Shown: positions 32,957 to 45,711 of the stretch, in pieces
Layout of the letters: the number at the start of each line of letters is the position of its first letter
How positions within the stretch are numbered: position 1 is the first letter of the stretch
Translations under genes and position numbers: made by a program
The notes under the pieces: model-generated
What the model saw: the letters and a program-made list of their open reading frames with translations, nothing else
The model's database searches: none
Told to the model about the DNA's origin: nothing
Origin: Heterobasidion occidentale
Taxonomy: Eukaryota > Basidiomycota > Agaricomycetes > Russulales > Bondarzewiaceae
DNA: 64,000 nt
Assembly (NCBI GenBank): GCA_039111635.1
Contig: JBCAQO010000003.1
Location: 1,736,001 to 1,800,000 of the forward strand
Direction of reading: 5' to 3'

Positions 32957-34423
32957 TTAGGCCACGCCCGGAGTGGCGGCAACCTTTCGTCTCTTCCGCG
33001 TCACCTTGCTTTCCTTCGACTTCTGTTTACTATCAACGGCCCTCTGCTTCTCCGTCTCCGTCTTTTCTCCGTCGACATCCATACGCTCATCCTCCGTCTC
33101 CGGCATCGCATCCTCCTTTCCGCCGCGCGCCTTTGTCTTTGCCCCGCGCGAGGCGACCACGACCTTTGGCGGCGCTTTGCGCTTCTTTTGGGCGGCCGCA
33201 CCTTCTTCGGGTCCCTCCATCTCCACATCGGGCTCTGGCTCAGCCTTCTTCCCCTTGGGTTTCTTTTTCCCTTTCTCGTGCTCTGGGGCTGCGGCGGAAT
33301 CGGCGGCGTCCTCGGGTTTGCGTTTACGGGGGCGCGCACGGGGCTTAGGAGGTGTATCGACCACAGCGGGGCTCCCGCCGTCTCCTTCACCGGCCCCAAC
33401 GTCCTCACCGCCGCTCTCCTGCGCCTTCCCCTTCCCTTTCGTGCGCGCCTTCGTTCCCGCATTCGTATTTGCCTTGCCCTTCGCCTGTGGAGCGTCTGAT
33501 TTCTCACCCTTGGTCGTCTTGGGGCTGTCGAGCTCCTCCACGCCTTGTGCGATCTCATCGACTCCGCTGTCAGGTTCGCCCTCGCTCTCTTCGTCTTCGT
33601 CGTCTTCATCATCTCGTTCGACGGGTGCTGGGCGCGCGCGCTTTGCACGGGTGGGTCGGGGGTTCGCGGTGCGGATCCCATGGCAGTTCATGCGGTAGCA
33701 TGACGGGAGTTTGTCGTTGGTCGGCGTCGAGTCGGCACGGAAGCGTGCGCGCTTAGCGTCGGTCTGTGCGGTCGTCACGATAAGATCAACAGACGCTCTG
33801 TGAAAGATCGAGAGGGGGGATCGAGCAAGCGAGGGACATACAGTGTGCTTCCCCTCGTAGCACCACCCGTCCGGCGGGCCCTGATCGCCATCGCCCTCGA
33901 CAGTCTTCCCGCAGCATCCCCAGAGGGTCTCGTATACGGGGCCCTCGGCGGCACCGACCTTGCGAGAGCGGCCGACGCGCTCTACTTCGGCACTCTCGTC
34001 GTCATGGGGGACGAGGCAGGAGCGGTCGGTGTTCTCGACGTCAGTGAAGTCCTTATGGCAGCGGACGCAATGGCGCAAGGGAGGCGGGGTGAGGGTGGCG
34101 AAGAATGCGCCGAGGGCGGCGAGGGTGGGTTCGGGGGCAGTGGAAAGTTGGGCGAGGGTGTACGCATGGAGAGTTTTTGGGGGCACGGTGGTGAGAAGCG
34201 CGTGAAGGGCGGTCGGGTCGAGGGGGTCTGCGGGGGGCTCGGGATGGGAGGGGTCGGAGGGTGGCGGGCGGTCTGGGGAGGAGGGCGCTGGGGGCACTTG
34301 GGCGGACGCGCTCTCAGACGGGGACGGCGTGCGGAGCTGTCGCGCGGGGCTGCCGGGGTCGCCGGGGGAGGCACTAGCTGCCGGAGGGGGGGATTGTTTT
34401 TTGGACCAGAAGCCGAAGACCAT
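32957..34423 (-). CDS. CHORD-like zinc-binding protein with basic nuclear tail
   Basis: A 488-codon frame that is probably two exons: 33,764-33,841 reads as a 78-nt in-frame intron (GTATGT donor, ACAG acceptor). The N-terminus is Pro/Ser-rich; a helical stretch (LHALLTTVPPKTLHAYTLAQ) follows. The only folded-looking part is a Cys/His cluster: CVRCHKDFTDVENTDRSC, PHDDES, LWGCCGKT and WCYEGKHT. This order (C-x2-CH, N, C, H, W-CC, C-x3-H) parallels the CHORD zinc domain. The second half is almost pure Lys/Arg/Glu/Pro low-complexity sequence with several NLS-like runs such as KRRK, so a nuclear protein is inferred. I do not know its function. It shares a 276-nt divergent spacer with the Arb1-like gene. 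Confidence 0.7.
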   Translation of the reverse strand: MVFGFWSKKQSPPPAASASPGDPGSPARQLRTPSPSESASAQVPPAPSSPDRPPPSDPSHPEPPADPLDPTALHALLTTVPPKTLHAYTLAQLSTAPEPTLAALGAFFATLTPPPLRHCVRCHKDFTDVENTDRSCLVPHDDESAEVERVGRSRKVGAAEGPVYETLWGCCGKTVEGDGDQGPPDGWCYEGKHTVCPSLARSPLSIFHRASVDLIVTTAQTDAKRARFRADSTPTNDKLPSCYRMNCHGIRTANPRPTRAKRARPAPVERDDEDDEDEESEGEPDSGVDEIAQGVEELDSPKTTKGEKSDAPQAKGKANTNAGTKARTKGKGKAQESGGEDVGAGEGDGGSPAVVDTPPKPRARPRKRKPEDAADSAAAPEHEKGKKKPKGKKAEPEPDVEMEGPEEGAAAQKKRKAPPKVVVASRGAKTKARGGKEDAMPETEDERMDVDGEKTETEKQRAVDSKQKSKESKVTRKRRKVAATPGVA

Positions 34424-34699
34424 GGCGGGATCGTGGAGATCGTCGAGCAGGCTGACCGGCTACTTATAACAGGATGTCGACGCCAGGCTGCAAACGTTCC
34501 CCCCAGGCGCGGTCCCCCGCCTCCCTCGTGGCATGTCACATCGCCACGCGTCACGCGAGGTCTATTGTGTGCACCGAGAGTCGGGTTAGGGTCGGACGCG
34601 GCGACTTGCCTTGTCTCTTCTTGTTCTTTGGAACGATGCTCAGGCAGCGCAGCTTGGGCCGGCCTACTTAAGCGTACGCCTCACGCTGCACCCTCTCCC

Positions 34700-36793
34700 A
34701 TGCCTTCCCCTCACCATCCCACAGCCGCGAACACAGACGCGCCTTTCCTGCGCTTCCCTCCCTTCCCGTCCGCCCCGGATGGCAAGACTATCATCCCCTT
34801 CAAGGATTTCAAGCCCCTCGGCATACGCCGTCGCACGGGCGAAGATGTCAATGACGACACCGTCGAGTGCGATGGCCTCGGTGTACCTACCATCGCGCTG
34901 ACCGTCAAGCACTCCACAGATGGCCAATCGAAGCAACCTTCACCCAAGAACGCCTCTGACCCCACTCAGCCCCCCAAACGCAAGACCTGGTGGGAACAGT
35001 GGGACGAGCTGGAGGACACCAGGCGTCATTACTACAATCCGTTCGTCTCCCTCTTCGCCTTTGTTCCTGCACGAGAGTGCAAACCTCGATATGCGTTGCA
35101 GGAACGCTACTCGCGTCGATCGGCTCTATGATGCCGCTAACGATTTCAGGAATGATCGTGAGTGGCCACACGCCGCCAGTGGCTTGTCAAACTTGTGGGA
35201 TCAGGTGCGTTCCAACATCGCCACCTTCCCCATCCACCAGTGCTCATATCCACAGAAGTTCCGTCTCTATATCGGTCTACTTCACCAAGCCGTTAAAACC
35301 CGCAAGAAACGGGGGAACGCAGATGAAGGCGATGACGATGATGACGACGAGGACGAGGAGCAAACGGCCACTAAAGATACCTCCGTCACCGTCACCCAAG
35401 CGCCACCGCCTGCCGAGGGCGACGAAGGCCGCCCGCGAAAGCGCAAACGTCTTTATCGCGCGATCGGGAGCGCGTACGACGAGCTTGATGCGGACGGTGC
35501 CGATGATAATCTAACATTCCAGGAGAAACTCGCTAACAGCCTGGACGAAAAGGACCGCAAAATGGAGCGCTTCCTTAACAACCCCGAACAAAGCATGAAA
35601 GTCTTTTTCTCATCCTTTTTCCGTCAACGGGGCCTCATCTGGTGCGCGCAGCTCTGTATTGATGCGTTTCTTGTAAGACTGATGCGATAACGCGCAGGTC
35701 TGAGCCGCGCTGCACCGCGTTCCCTCACCTCGTGCACTTTTTCCTTCGCTTCTTGATCCGATGCCGTGTGTTTCCCGAACCCGAGTATATGGAGCCCCTC
35801 AAGGCTGCGCTCGCCGTCGTGGCGCGCGCGCGCAGCGAGCTCCCTGCGACATTTGTGATCACGCGCATACTTTACGACGACAGATTTAACAACGCGCTTG
35901 AGAAGTTCTGGGCGCCGCCACCCACGCCCTGGCAGTTCGGCGACTGGACCCCGAAAGTCGAGCTTCCAGAGGACCTCCCGCCTGAATTCCGCGAAGCGAC
36001 CATCATCGACACGTCCACCCTTCCGCCACCCCCGGCCGACGATGAAGACGGCGCAAGTGGATGGGGCGACGGCGCCCAAGGGCAGTGGGGTCCTCCCATG
36101 GATACCACCACCGCCTGGACTCAGCCCGAACCCGCGCCCGATTGGACGGGTATGGATGGTGTCTTGCCGCCTGTTCACGAAGGAGTATTCGCGCATCTCG
36201 GGCCGACCGCTTTGCCGCTCACGCATACGCCGGGCGTCGTCGAGCACTCGACGCGCCGCATCGTCTCGATCCACAAGCCTGGGTCTGCGCGGTCGTCGGG
36301 CCCACCTGCATCGGCGGCAGCGGCGGTGGAGGAGGAGCTAGGGCGACGCTACGGGCGCGTCGTGCTCGCCCCGTGGCCAGAGTGGGACAAGACCACGTTT
36401 CCCGACATTGAGAAACCCGTGATCATGCCTGAGAGTCACGGCCGGGTCATAGACGAGGCAGGCGACGTGTCGGTCTGGGGTGAAGAGGACGAGGGGGTGA
36501 GCGATTGGGGCAAGAGGCGGCCGCATGACCCGTTCAAGGATAATATCACGCTGCTCGTGGAGCCGCATTGCTTGGAGCCGCTCATCCTGCACATGGGCAT
36601 CGGCGCGAAATGGGTTGAGCTCGCGCGGATCGAAGAAGGCGAGGAGCCTGCGCCTGTGCCTGCGCTGGAGGCTGAAGAAGACGCGAAAAAGAAGGGGCAG
36701 AATAAGAACAAGGTCCACAGACCGAGATACTGGTTCATGAAAGATTTCGTTCTGATGGTGACCTCTTTCCACACTGACAAGATCGAAGATTAA
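34700..36793 (+). CDS. Arb1-like protein (Argonaute siRNA chaperone family)
   Basis: Resembles Arb1, the fission-yeast subunit of the Argonaute siRNA chaperone complex that holds duplex siRNA before slicing and supports heterochromatin. Recognisable blocks are KTWWEQWDELEDTRRHYYN, LYDAANDFRNDREWP, SGLSNLWDQ, KFRLYIGLLHQAV, then after an acidic Asp-rich and Arg/Lys insert FLNNPEQSMKVFFSSFFRQR and GLIW, HFFLRFLIRCRVFPEPEY, and a long variable C-terminal part with repeated WG dipeptides (GWGDG, QWGPP, VWGEED, SDWGKR). It ends YWFMKDFVLMVTSFHTDKIED. Introns fall at about 35,040, 35,205 and 35,642-35,698. Assignment rests on pattern memory of the Arb1 domain and is likely but not certain. WG motifs can bind Argonaute, which fits. 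Confidence 0.68.
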
Positions 36794-37013
36794 CGGAAAG
36801 CAGGTTTTATGTTTGCTGTTGTAACTGCTACCACCTTTGTAGCCTGTTCTTGAAAAAAGTTTGTATCAGTAGAAAGTGAATGTGTACGGATAGCAGTGTC
36901 GAGATGCTCTCACACGCGCACAGTGGAGGAGTATAATAGATTACTAGTGATTAGCAAGGATACAATCGAGTCCGGGTTCGAAAAAGTACAAAATCTTTTG
37001 TGATCATGCTGCA

Positions 37014-38427
37014 CCAGGTTCGATCTCACCAAGGAGCATTGTGCCGTCTTTGCTCGCAGTGAGGACTGAGGAGAATACGTCAGTGAGAGGTAACAAAGTA
37101 TGGCAACAAGAAACTGCTCACTAATGGGCTCTCTTGGGTGGAAATCGACGGCTGTGACCGTGCCCTTGTGGCCGGGCAGCTGTTCGACGATATCAGAGGC
37201 GGGCACCGCGACTCAGTGATCGCACCACGTACCTTGTACAGCACCTTCCCGCTCTCCACGTCCCAGATCGTGACCGTCCGATCTGCGCCACCAAGGGCGA
37301 CCCTCCGCCCGCCGTCCTCCCTGCTCCACGCGCCCTTGAGCAGCGTGTTCTCGAACCCGGCGGGTGCCCCGCCGAGCACGCGGTGGATGCGATTCGGAGA
37401 CGGTGAAAACGGACGGACGTCGTGGATGAGCGTCTGCGAGGAGAAACAGGACGAGAGTAGGTATGCGCCGTCTGGAGAAAGTGAGAGGCCCGTGGGCGTG
37501 TCGGCGTGGCCGATGAGGGTGGAGAGTTGGGTCTGTTTACGGAGGTCGAGGACCTAGAAAGGGGTGCACGTCGACTCGTCAGCGGCCGGGGCAGCGGGAC
37601 AGGCGAAGGAAACACACATGGATCTCGTTGTCCAGCGCTCCCGCGTATATCGTCGAACCGTCTGCGCTCCACGCCACGCTCGTCACCGGGCACCCGATCT
37701 CAAATACCCCGACAGGCTCCTTGCTGCCCTCGTCTCCGCCCTCCCATACGCGCACCGTCCCATCGTCCGAGGCGGTGGCGACGAGCTCGACGCCTGCGCC
37801 GCCTGCGACGGTGCGATCGAGCGCGTTGATGATCTCGCGGTGCGCGCGAAGGCGGCGCACGCGCGTGCCCGTCGCGAGGTCCGAGTACGCGAGTGTGTGG
37901 TCCGCAGAGACTGTGTATAGGAGGGGGTGCATCAGGGACCACTGCAGATCCATGATGGGGGCCTTGTGCGTCGTCGTGAGTAGGCCATAATTGGTGTTGG
38001 GTGAGTACGTCCGCCAGAGGGCTACGCGCAGAACATGAAAGAAGATATGAGCAGTCGTGTATGAAGGTAAAAAGTAAAAGAGAGAAGGCCGGACGTACAG
38101 ATGGAGCGGTCCGTCGAGCAGGCGGCAATATTTTGGCCACTAGGGTCGAACCGACAGCTCAAGATTTCGGCCTGAGGTTGCACAGCGCGTCGTACGCTTC
38201 AGTGATCAGCTCCAAAGATAGAAGAAAACGCCACGCACGGAATGTGCACCAGAAAGGCTGACGATGGGGGCCTCGAGGCTGCTGGTCCGCGTTACCGAAC
38301 GGATGAGACCCTGCTGCCGCTCATTGTTCGACGAGGAGATGATGAGCTGCTGGCTGGTCTCTGCCTCAGACGACCGTGCCCTTTTGACGAGGACGCCGTC
38401 TTGTTGCTCTGCTCCGCGTTTCGACAT
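37014..38427 (-). CDS. SNRNP40: U5 snRNP 40-kDa WD40 protein
   Basis: Spliceosomal WD40 protein that binds Prp8 in the U5 snRNP. The N-terminus reads MSKRGAEQQDGVLVKRARSS and continues LIRSVTRTSSLEAPIVSLSG. The first blade (ILSCRFDPSG) is followed by ALWRTYSPNTNYGLL, APIMDLQWSLMHPLLYTVSA, RRLRAHREIINALDR, LVATASDDGTVRVWEGG, CPVTSVAWSADGSTIYAGAL, TPTGLSLSPDGAYLLSSCFS, RRVALGGADRTVTIWDVESG, LPGHKGTVTAVDFHPREPI and DGTMLLGEIEPGAA at the stop. The conserved N-terminal block and blade order separate it from other WD40 proteins. About 345 residues, several short introns. It converges on the Arb1-like gene, 220 nt away. Confidence 0.9.
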
Positions 38428-38524
38428 GGGGAAGAGATGCGGACGTTCGAGTCGCCACAGATCGAATCCGAAGGAATGGGTTGGTGTCGCTGTATCTGTA
38501 GTGCTGAGTAGCCTATTCCTTCAT

Positions 38525-38611
38525 GGCCGCCTGGCGAAATGGCATCGCGTCTGACTACGATATTACGTAATCATAATCAGGAGATTGCAGGTTCGACCCC
38601 TGCGGTGGTCA
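38525..38611 (+). tRNA. tRNA-Arg(ACG) with 15-nt intron
   Basis: Acceptor stem GGCCGCC pairs with GGTGGTC (two G-U pairs), discriminator A. The A box TGGCGAAATGG and B box GGTTCGACCCC match the RNA polymerase III consensus. The anticodon stem TCTGA/TCAGG closes the loop C-T-ACG-A, then a 15-nt intron after position 37, then A38. T stem GCAGG/CCTGC is perfect. Anticodon ACG reads CGN arginine codons after inosine editing. Confidence 0.88.
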
Positions 38612-38637
38612 TAACAATCGGTGATCGTTGATTGTTG

Positions 38638-38652
38638 TTTTTCTTTCTTTTT
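38638..38652 (+). terminator. Pol III terminator of tRNA-Arg(ACG)
   Basis: T-runs TTTTTCTTTCTTTTT begin 27 nt after the discriminator base, the signal expected for RNA polymerase III release. Confidence 0.7.
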
Positions 38653-38915
38653 CACTTTGGAAAGCTGCACATGGCATGGGAAGAGCCTTGCAGGACTTTT
38701 CACATATTATACGGCTTTGTTGAATGCTGCACATGTCTTCCCTCAATTTCCCGATGCTGGTTGACGCATGAGATCACGTGCTTTTGCGCATCTCCCATTC
38801 CTCCGTTTCATTGTGTTGGCTCAATCCACTGCAAGTCGTTCGCCGGTCTCGGAACATCACTCGGAGGTACGGAAATACATCATCCGCATAGACTGACCGT
38901 GGTTATCTCCTGGTC

Positions 38916-40625
38916 ATGTCTCTTCTCCTCGAGACCTCCCTCGGAGACATCGTCATCGACCTGGAGGTTGACTCGTGCCCCAAAACGTGCGAGAACTTTC
39001 TCAAGTTGTGCAAGGTGTATTACTACAATCTCAATGCGTTCTTTAACGGTGGGCAGCGCTCGACATGCTCCTTTCGCTCCGTGCTCATGTGCTGCAAACT
39101 ACCGTGACTAGTTTCGAAGGACTTTCTGGCGCAAGCAGGCGATCCAACTGCCACAGGCACGGGGGGAGAATCCATCTGGTCCTTCATCGCGTCCCAGAAT
39201 GGCTCTGCTACAGATGTGCCACGCTACTTCGAGCCGGAGATTGTTCCTGGCTTGAAGCACACAGAACGAGGTACGGTTTCCATGGCCGTCGCTCCGTCCG
39301 TGGAAGGGCAGCCCAGAGGGGGTTGTGGGAGTCAATTCTTCGTCACCCTCGCCGATGGAATCGAGTATCTTGACGGGAAACATGCCGTGTTCGGACACGT
39401 TGTGGAAGGATTTGACACCCTCGAGAAGCTGAACGACATCTTCGTGGACCAAGAGGGGAGGCCCTTCAAGGATGTTCGGATTCGGCATGTGGTCGTACTT
39501 GGTGAGTGGAACATGATAGGTCTCGGAAATGAAAATCTAAGCACTCTTTCGAAAGATGACCCGTTCCCCGATCCTGCTGGACTGGTCGTTCCCGAATCGG
39601 TACCCACTCGTCCTCCAGACAACTCCACTCGCATTGCAGAAGACGAAGATCCTCTCGAAGAGCTCCCCGAAGAAGAGGCCGAGCAGCAAAGACGAAAGAA
39701 AGAAGCTGAAGCGGCGGCGCTGACCCTCGAGATGGTGGGAGACCTGCCCTTCGCCAACGTCCGCCCGCCGGAAAACGTCCTCTTCGTGTGCAAGCTGAAC
39801 CCGGTGACGCGGGATGAGGACTTGGAGCTGATATTCTCCCGGTTCGGAACCATCATGAGCTGTCAGGTCATCCGGGACAAAAAAACCGGCGACTCGTTGC
39901 AGTATGCATTCATCGAGTTCGACAAGCGGGAAGAGGCCGAACAGGTGCGCGTATATTATCGGAGCATTCCCGCAATTATTTTCTCTTTAAGCTCCGGCCC
40001 CACGTACAACGATCCATTGTTTCACTGTACCTGATGGGGTCTGTTGCAAAACACGACTGCATGCTTATTCTTTTCTGACATGTGTTGAGCCTGCGTTCCT
40101 AACCAACACGTAGGCTTACTTCAAAATGCAAAATGTACTAGTGGATGACAGACGCATATGGGTTGATTTGTACGTGCCATCACTTGATTCAGAGTATCGT
40201 GATACTGATAATCGTTTTGAACGCACAGCTCACAATCTGTCGCCCGCCTCAATACCTCCTGGTCGAACAACCCTACCATGGGACAACGTGGCGGACGTGG
40301 AGGAAGAGGACGTGGCGATGGGGTCCGCGGTGGATTCGGCGGCCGAGAAGATCTCGAGGCCACACGACGATACAGAGATGGCCGTGACCACAGCAGCCAT
40401 CAATACGGAATGGTGTTTGATGTCCCGAGTGATAGAGGACATGGCAACCGCCACAGGGACAGCGACAGCAGGAAGCGCTCGCGGTCACGGTCTCCTCACG
40501 CGCGAGACAAAGATAGAGACACACGGGAGCGCCGTCGGAGCCACAGCAGAGACAGAGATCGAGCGCCGCGGCGGCGTGCAGACAGCAGAGAGCGCGTTGA
40601 TATGGACCGGCACAGGCGCCGCTGA
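38916..40625 (+). CDS. PPIL4: Cyclophilin with RRM (PPIL4/Cyp6 type)
   Basis: Nuclear peptidyl-prolyl isomerase fused to an RNA-recognition motif, associated with transcription and splicing. The cyclophilin domain opens with [20 protein letters not shown] and CENFLKLCK, continues [55 protein letters not shown] and [15 protein letters not shown]. After an acidic linker comes the RRM with LFVCKL (RNP2) and LQYAFIEF (RNP1), completed by [19 protein letters not shown] across two introns. The tail is Gly/Arg-rich and then RS-like (RKRSRSRSP), ending at 40,625. The catalytic surface is atypical, as in all PPIL4 proteins. Intron 39,502-39,555 is 54 nt and in frame. Confidence 0.94.
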
Positions 40626-40940
40626 ACGACGCGGACAAGGACGAGACGAGTGAGATAAAAAAGGAAAAGGGTATCTAGTATGTACATGTCTGCTTTCGTG
40701 CTTTGGAGGGAATGTCTGAATATAGATGTCCACAATCGTCCATCTTCCCAACGGACTAGCCTGACGCGGACTGTGTGAAACTGCCTGGGCGGCCTCAGGC
40801 CAGCTGCTGCCCCTGTTTCCACGCCCCAACTCCCAACAGGCGGTCCACCTATGCCCACTGATCCAGATCAGAATGAAACCTACAAGTACTACAGGCTGGC
40901 CCTGACCCTGCTCTCTCCGCAAAATTCAACCATCGCTACA

Positions 40941-41792
40941 ATGACCACAATGTCATCCTCACCTTCCGAATTTCAACTCAACGGCTTCGCCTCAGACATC
41001 GTGTTGCGCACGAACGACGATGTACCAGTTGACTTCCAGGTCCACAAATGTTTTCTGGCGGCAGCCTCACCATTTTTCAATGCCATGTTCACTCTCCCCC
41101 AATCTCCATCCTCATGCGCCTCCTCCACCCAACCACCCACTGTCAGTGTCTCTGAGGACTCCAATGTTGTCGGCATGCTCCTACGCTTTATCTACCCTCT
41201 TCCCGATCCAACGCCGAATAGCCTGGACGAGCTCGTGAGCCTCTTATGCGCCGCATCGAAGTACGACATGAGCGGTGTCATGGAACGCTTGCGCATCCAC
41301 CTCACCTCGCCCGAATATCTCGCCGAGTCCCCGCTGCGCGTGTTCGCCATCGCCACGCGGTTCGACTTCGAGCAGGAGGCCAAGGTCGCGTCGACGCACA
41401 CGCTGGGAATCGACGTGCTGGACAGCCCTCTCTCGGAGGACCTGAAGCAGATCACCGCGTACTCGTATCACCGCCTCTTCACCCTCCATCGCCGTCGGGC
41501 GGAGGCCGCCCAGCACGTTCTTCAGTCCGAGAGCGCGCTAGGGGTCAAGTGCATGCAGTGCAATGGGTCTGGGGCCCACTTCGGGACGCCGCGATGGTTG
41601 ACACACTTCCGGGCAAGGGCGGAGGGGGAGCTGAAGGCGAGACCCACGACGGAGGTCATCTTCTCGTTGAAGTTTTTGATGGAGGTCGCGCAGGCGACGG
41701 GGTGCCAGAGGTGTGCGGCGAGCATCCTGGAGTCGCACGTATATCTGGAGAATTTGAGGGTCAGGATCGACGCGTTGCCTGCGACGATCTGA
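40941..41792 (+). CDS. BTB/POZ domain protein
   Basis: Single-exon protein of about 283 residues. The N-terminal BTB domain begins NGFASDIVLRTNDDVPVDFQ, with VHKCFLAAASPFFNAMF as the canonical BTB core and VVGMLLRFIYPLPDP and LLCAASKYDMSGVMERLR as the following helices. The C-terminal part carries two CxxC pairs (CMQCNGSG, CQRCAAS) that could bind a metal. Agaricomycetes have many such BTB proteins; a few serve as cullin-3 adaptors, most are unassigned, and nothing here shows the partner. An in-frame ATG at 40,851 is an alternative start, but 40,941 opens nearer to the domain. Confidence 0.85.
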   Translation: MTTMSSSPSEFQLNGFASDIVLRTNDDVPVDFQVHKCFLAAASPFFNAMFTLPQSPSSCASSTQPPTVSVSEDSNVVGMLLRFIYPLPDPTPNSLDELVSLLCAASKYDMSGVMERLRIHLTSPEYLAESPLRVFAIATRFDFEQEAKVASTHTLGIDVLDSPLSEDLKQITAYSYHRLFTLHRRRAEAAQHVLQSESALGVKCMQCNGSGAHFGTPRWLTHFRARAEGELKARPTTEVIFSLKFLMEVAQATGCQRCAASILESHVYLENLRVRIDALPATI

Positions 41793-42119
41793 GCGCTGCG
41801 TGCGGCCGTGATCATCATTTTGGTTGATGGTTTCAACCCGTCTTTGTCTTTCGCACACTCGCATCATCATGTTTTGATTAGCAATGCATTATAGCACATA
41901 TGATAGGGATCTTCAGAGCAATATATGTATTCTGCGAATCCATGAAAACGATTATAAGTTATTGCGATGCACAGCAGGAGTACAACAGTCACAAAGTAGG
42001 ACGATGAATACAGTAATTGTTGATGAGGTATAGAGTGGACTTGAATAGAACTACAGGGTCCGTCGAAAAACTGAGCGCATGAAGGAGGACTTGGAAAACG
42101 GGATCTGATGATGCGCCTG
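41793..42119. other. Intergenic between convergent genes
   Basis: 3' flanks of the BTB gene and the Hsp20-like gene; AT-rich, no coding or RNA feature seen. Confidence 0.5.
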
Positions 42120-42919
42120 TCATGCGTACATCCGGCCGAGGGCACCAGCCTTGCGCACGCTGATGGTGAGCAGTGTCCCGCTGTCATTGAACGTGGCGCG
42201 AAGGGAAGTCATGTCGACTGTCCGCAGAGGAAAGGCAAGGTGCCATTCGTAATGGCCTAGAAAGACAAGTTCAACAATGTACTCGTTGATTGAGACGCGG
42301 TGGGAGACTTACAGTCCTGCTCGAGGTGCCACGCGTCTGCGACGATGTCTATCCTGCCACCCTTCTTCACGGCGATGGTAACCATCTCTGGAGAAAACGG
42401 GGCGCCACCAGGGCGGGGGAGGGAAATTTCGACGAGATGGGATGTGTCTGTTGTGACGAATTTAGGGGCCGGCAAGGAGGACGGCGGGGGCGCACGACGC
42501 GAGCGAGCGGTGACGGACTCGGACTTTGTGCGCGCCGGGGGAGAGGGGGTGGATGGGGTGGATGGGCGAGCGGCTCTGCTCCTAACGGAGTCTGCCCTGC
42601 TCCGAGACTGGTTGGGGATCGGAGAAGGAGAGGAGAGAGTGCGCATTGTGTGGAGCGAGGGACGGGCATGGAGGGGAGTAAGGGGGGACGGGCGCGAGGG
42701 CGAGGAGCCTGTGCTGGAGATGAGACAGGGTTCCATGGCGGGGTTCTGGTACGGCGAGGTGTTGCGCCTCACGAGCGCCACCCGAGGAGGCCGACGGAAG
42801 GAGGCAGAGGCGGCAGACTTGGCCATCGCCGCTGACGATGGCAGGAGGACGTTGAGCATTGCGAGCAGTGGTTTGTGGTGGTTTGGTGATGGTTGTGTGC
42901 TGTGCACTGGGGCGCTCAT
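42120..42919 (-). CDS. Hsp20/alpha-crystallin-like domain protein
   Basis: Two exons. The first (42,919 to about 42,313) is a Ser/Pro/Arg-rich disordered leader followed by the first strands of an alpha-crystallin-like sandwich: FVTTDTSHLVEISLPRPGG, MVTIAVKKGGRIDIVADAWH. The second exon (about 42,256-42,120) finishes it: YEWHLAFPLRTVDMTSLRAT, FNDSGTLLTISVRKAG, ending GRMYA. The order of strands with the late A-F-N-D-S-G-T-L-L-T-I and basic end is that of small heat-shock proteins, but the conserved A-x-x-x-n-G-v-L is only partly kept and the IxI tail is missing. It may be a small chaperone or simply an Hsp20-fold scaffold. Confidence 0.68.
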
Positions 42920-43252
42920 CAGCGCTCCTGGGGGCTTTTAAATGTTGGAGGCGCGGGATGTCTCGGGTAGAAAAGGCTGATCACGGGTGGGCCGATGGCC
43001 GAGAACGCAAGTCTCGCACGGTCGATAGGAGTCGTTGCGGTCGTGCTCGGACGGTCGGCGAGTGCGATGGCGGTCGTTCAGGATGTCCACGCTGGCTGTT
43101 TGGGTAGAGGAGTGTTTTCCAGCTCCGGCCGTCTTGAACAGCCCTCCAGAGTCACCGTCATCTGCTAGCATCTTATCTTATCTGATCACTGACCGTCGGA
43201 TCCTTGGCCCGACCGCTTTACCGTTTGACTCCTCTTCGTCTAACTTACAGCC
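42920..43252. promoter_or_regulatory. Divergent spacer, Hsp20-like / P5C dehydrogenase
   Basis: 333 nt between divergent starts. I see no clear TATA box for the dehydrogenase; a pyrimidine-rich tract precedes its ATG. No coding segment supported. Confidence 0.45.
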
Positions 43253-45518
<2,266 letters not shown>

Positions 45519-45711
45519 ACCCGACGGAACGAGATAGGGATTCGAGCGCAGAAAGAAGGGAATCGATCCATCACAAATGTAGCCAACGTCTTGTATTGAG
45601 AATGACTTTGTAGCCAATGCAGAATAAAAGCCGCAGTCGCGTCTTCTTGGATTTACGGGCGGGCCGGCTATCCGACAAGTGCGTCACACAAAGTCTGAAC
45701 CCAACGTCCAT

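Noticed and set aside
32973..33698. 241-codon plus-strand frame opposite the CHORD-like gene
   Set aside because: Ser/Phe/Pro monotony is the mirror of the Lys/Glu-rich tail on the minus strand; no independent domain.
33800..35131. 443-codon plus-strand open frame
   Set aside because: It runs antisense through the CHORD-like gene, across the divergent promoter and into the first exon of the Arb1-like gene. Its first half has the Gly/Arg composition of a reverse-read Pro/Ser gene; only the part from 34,700 is real.
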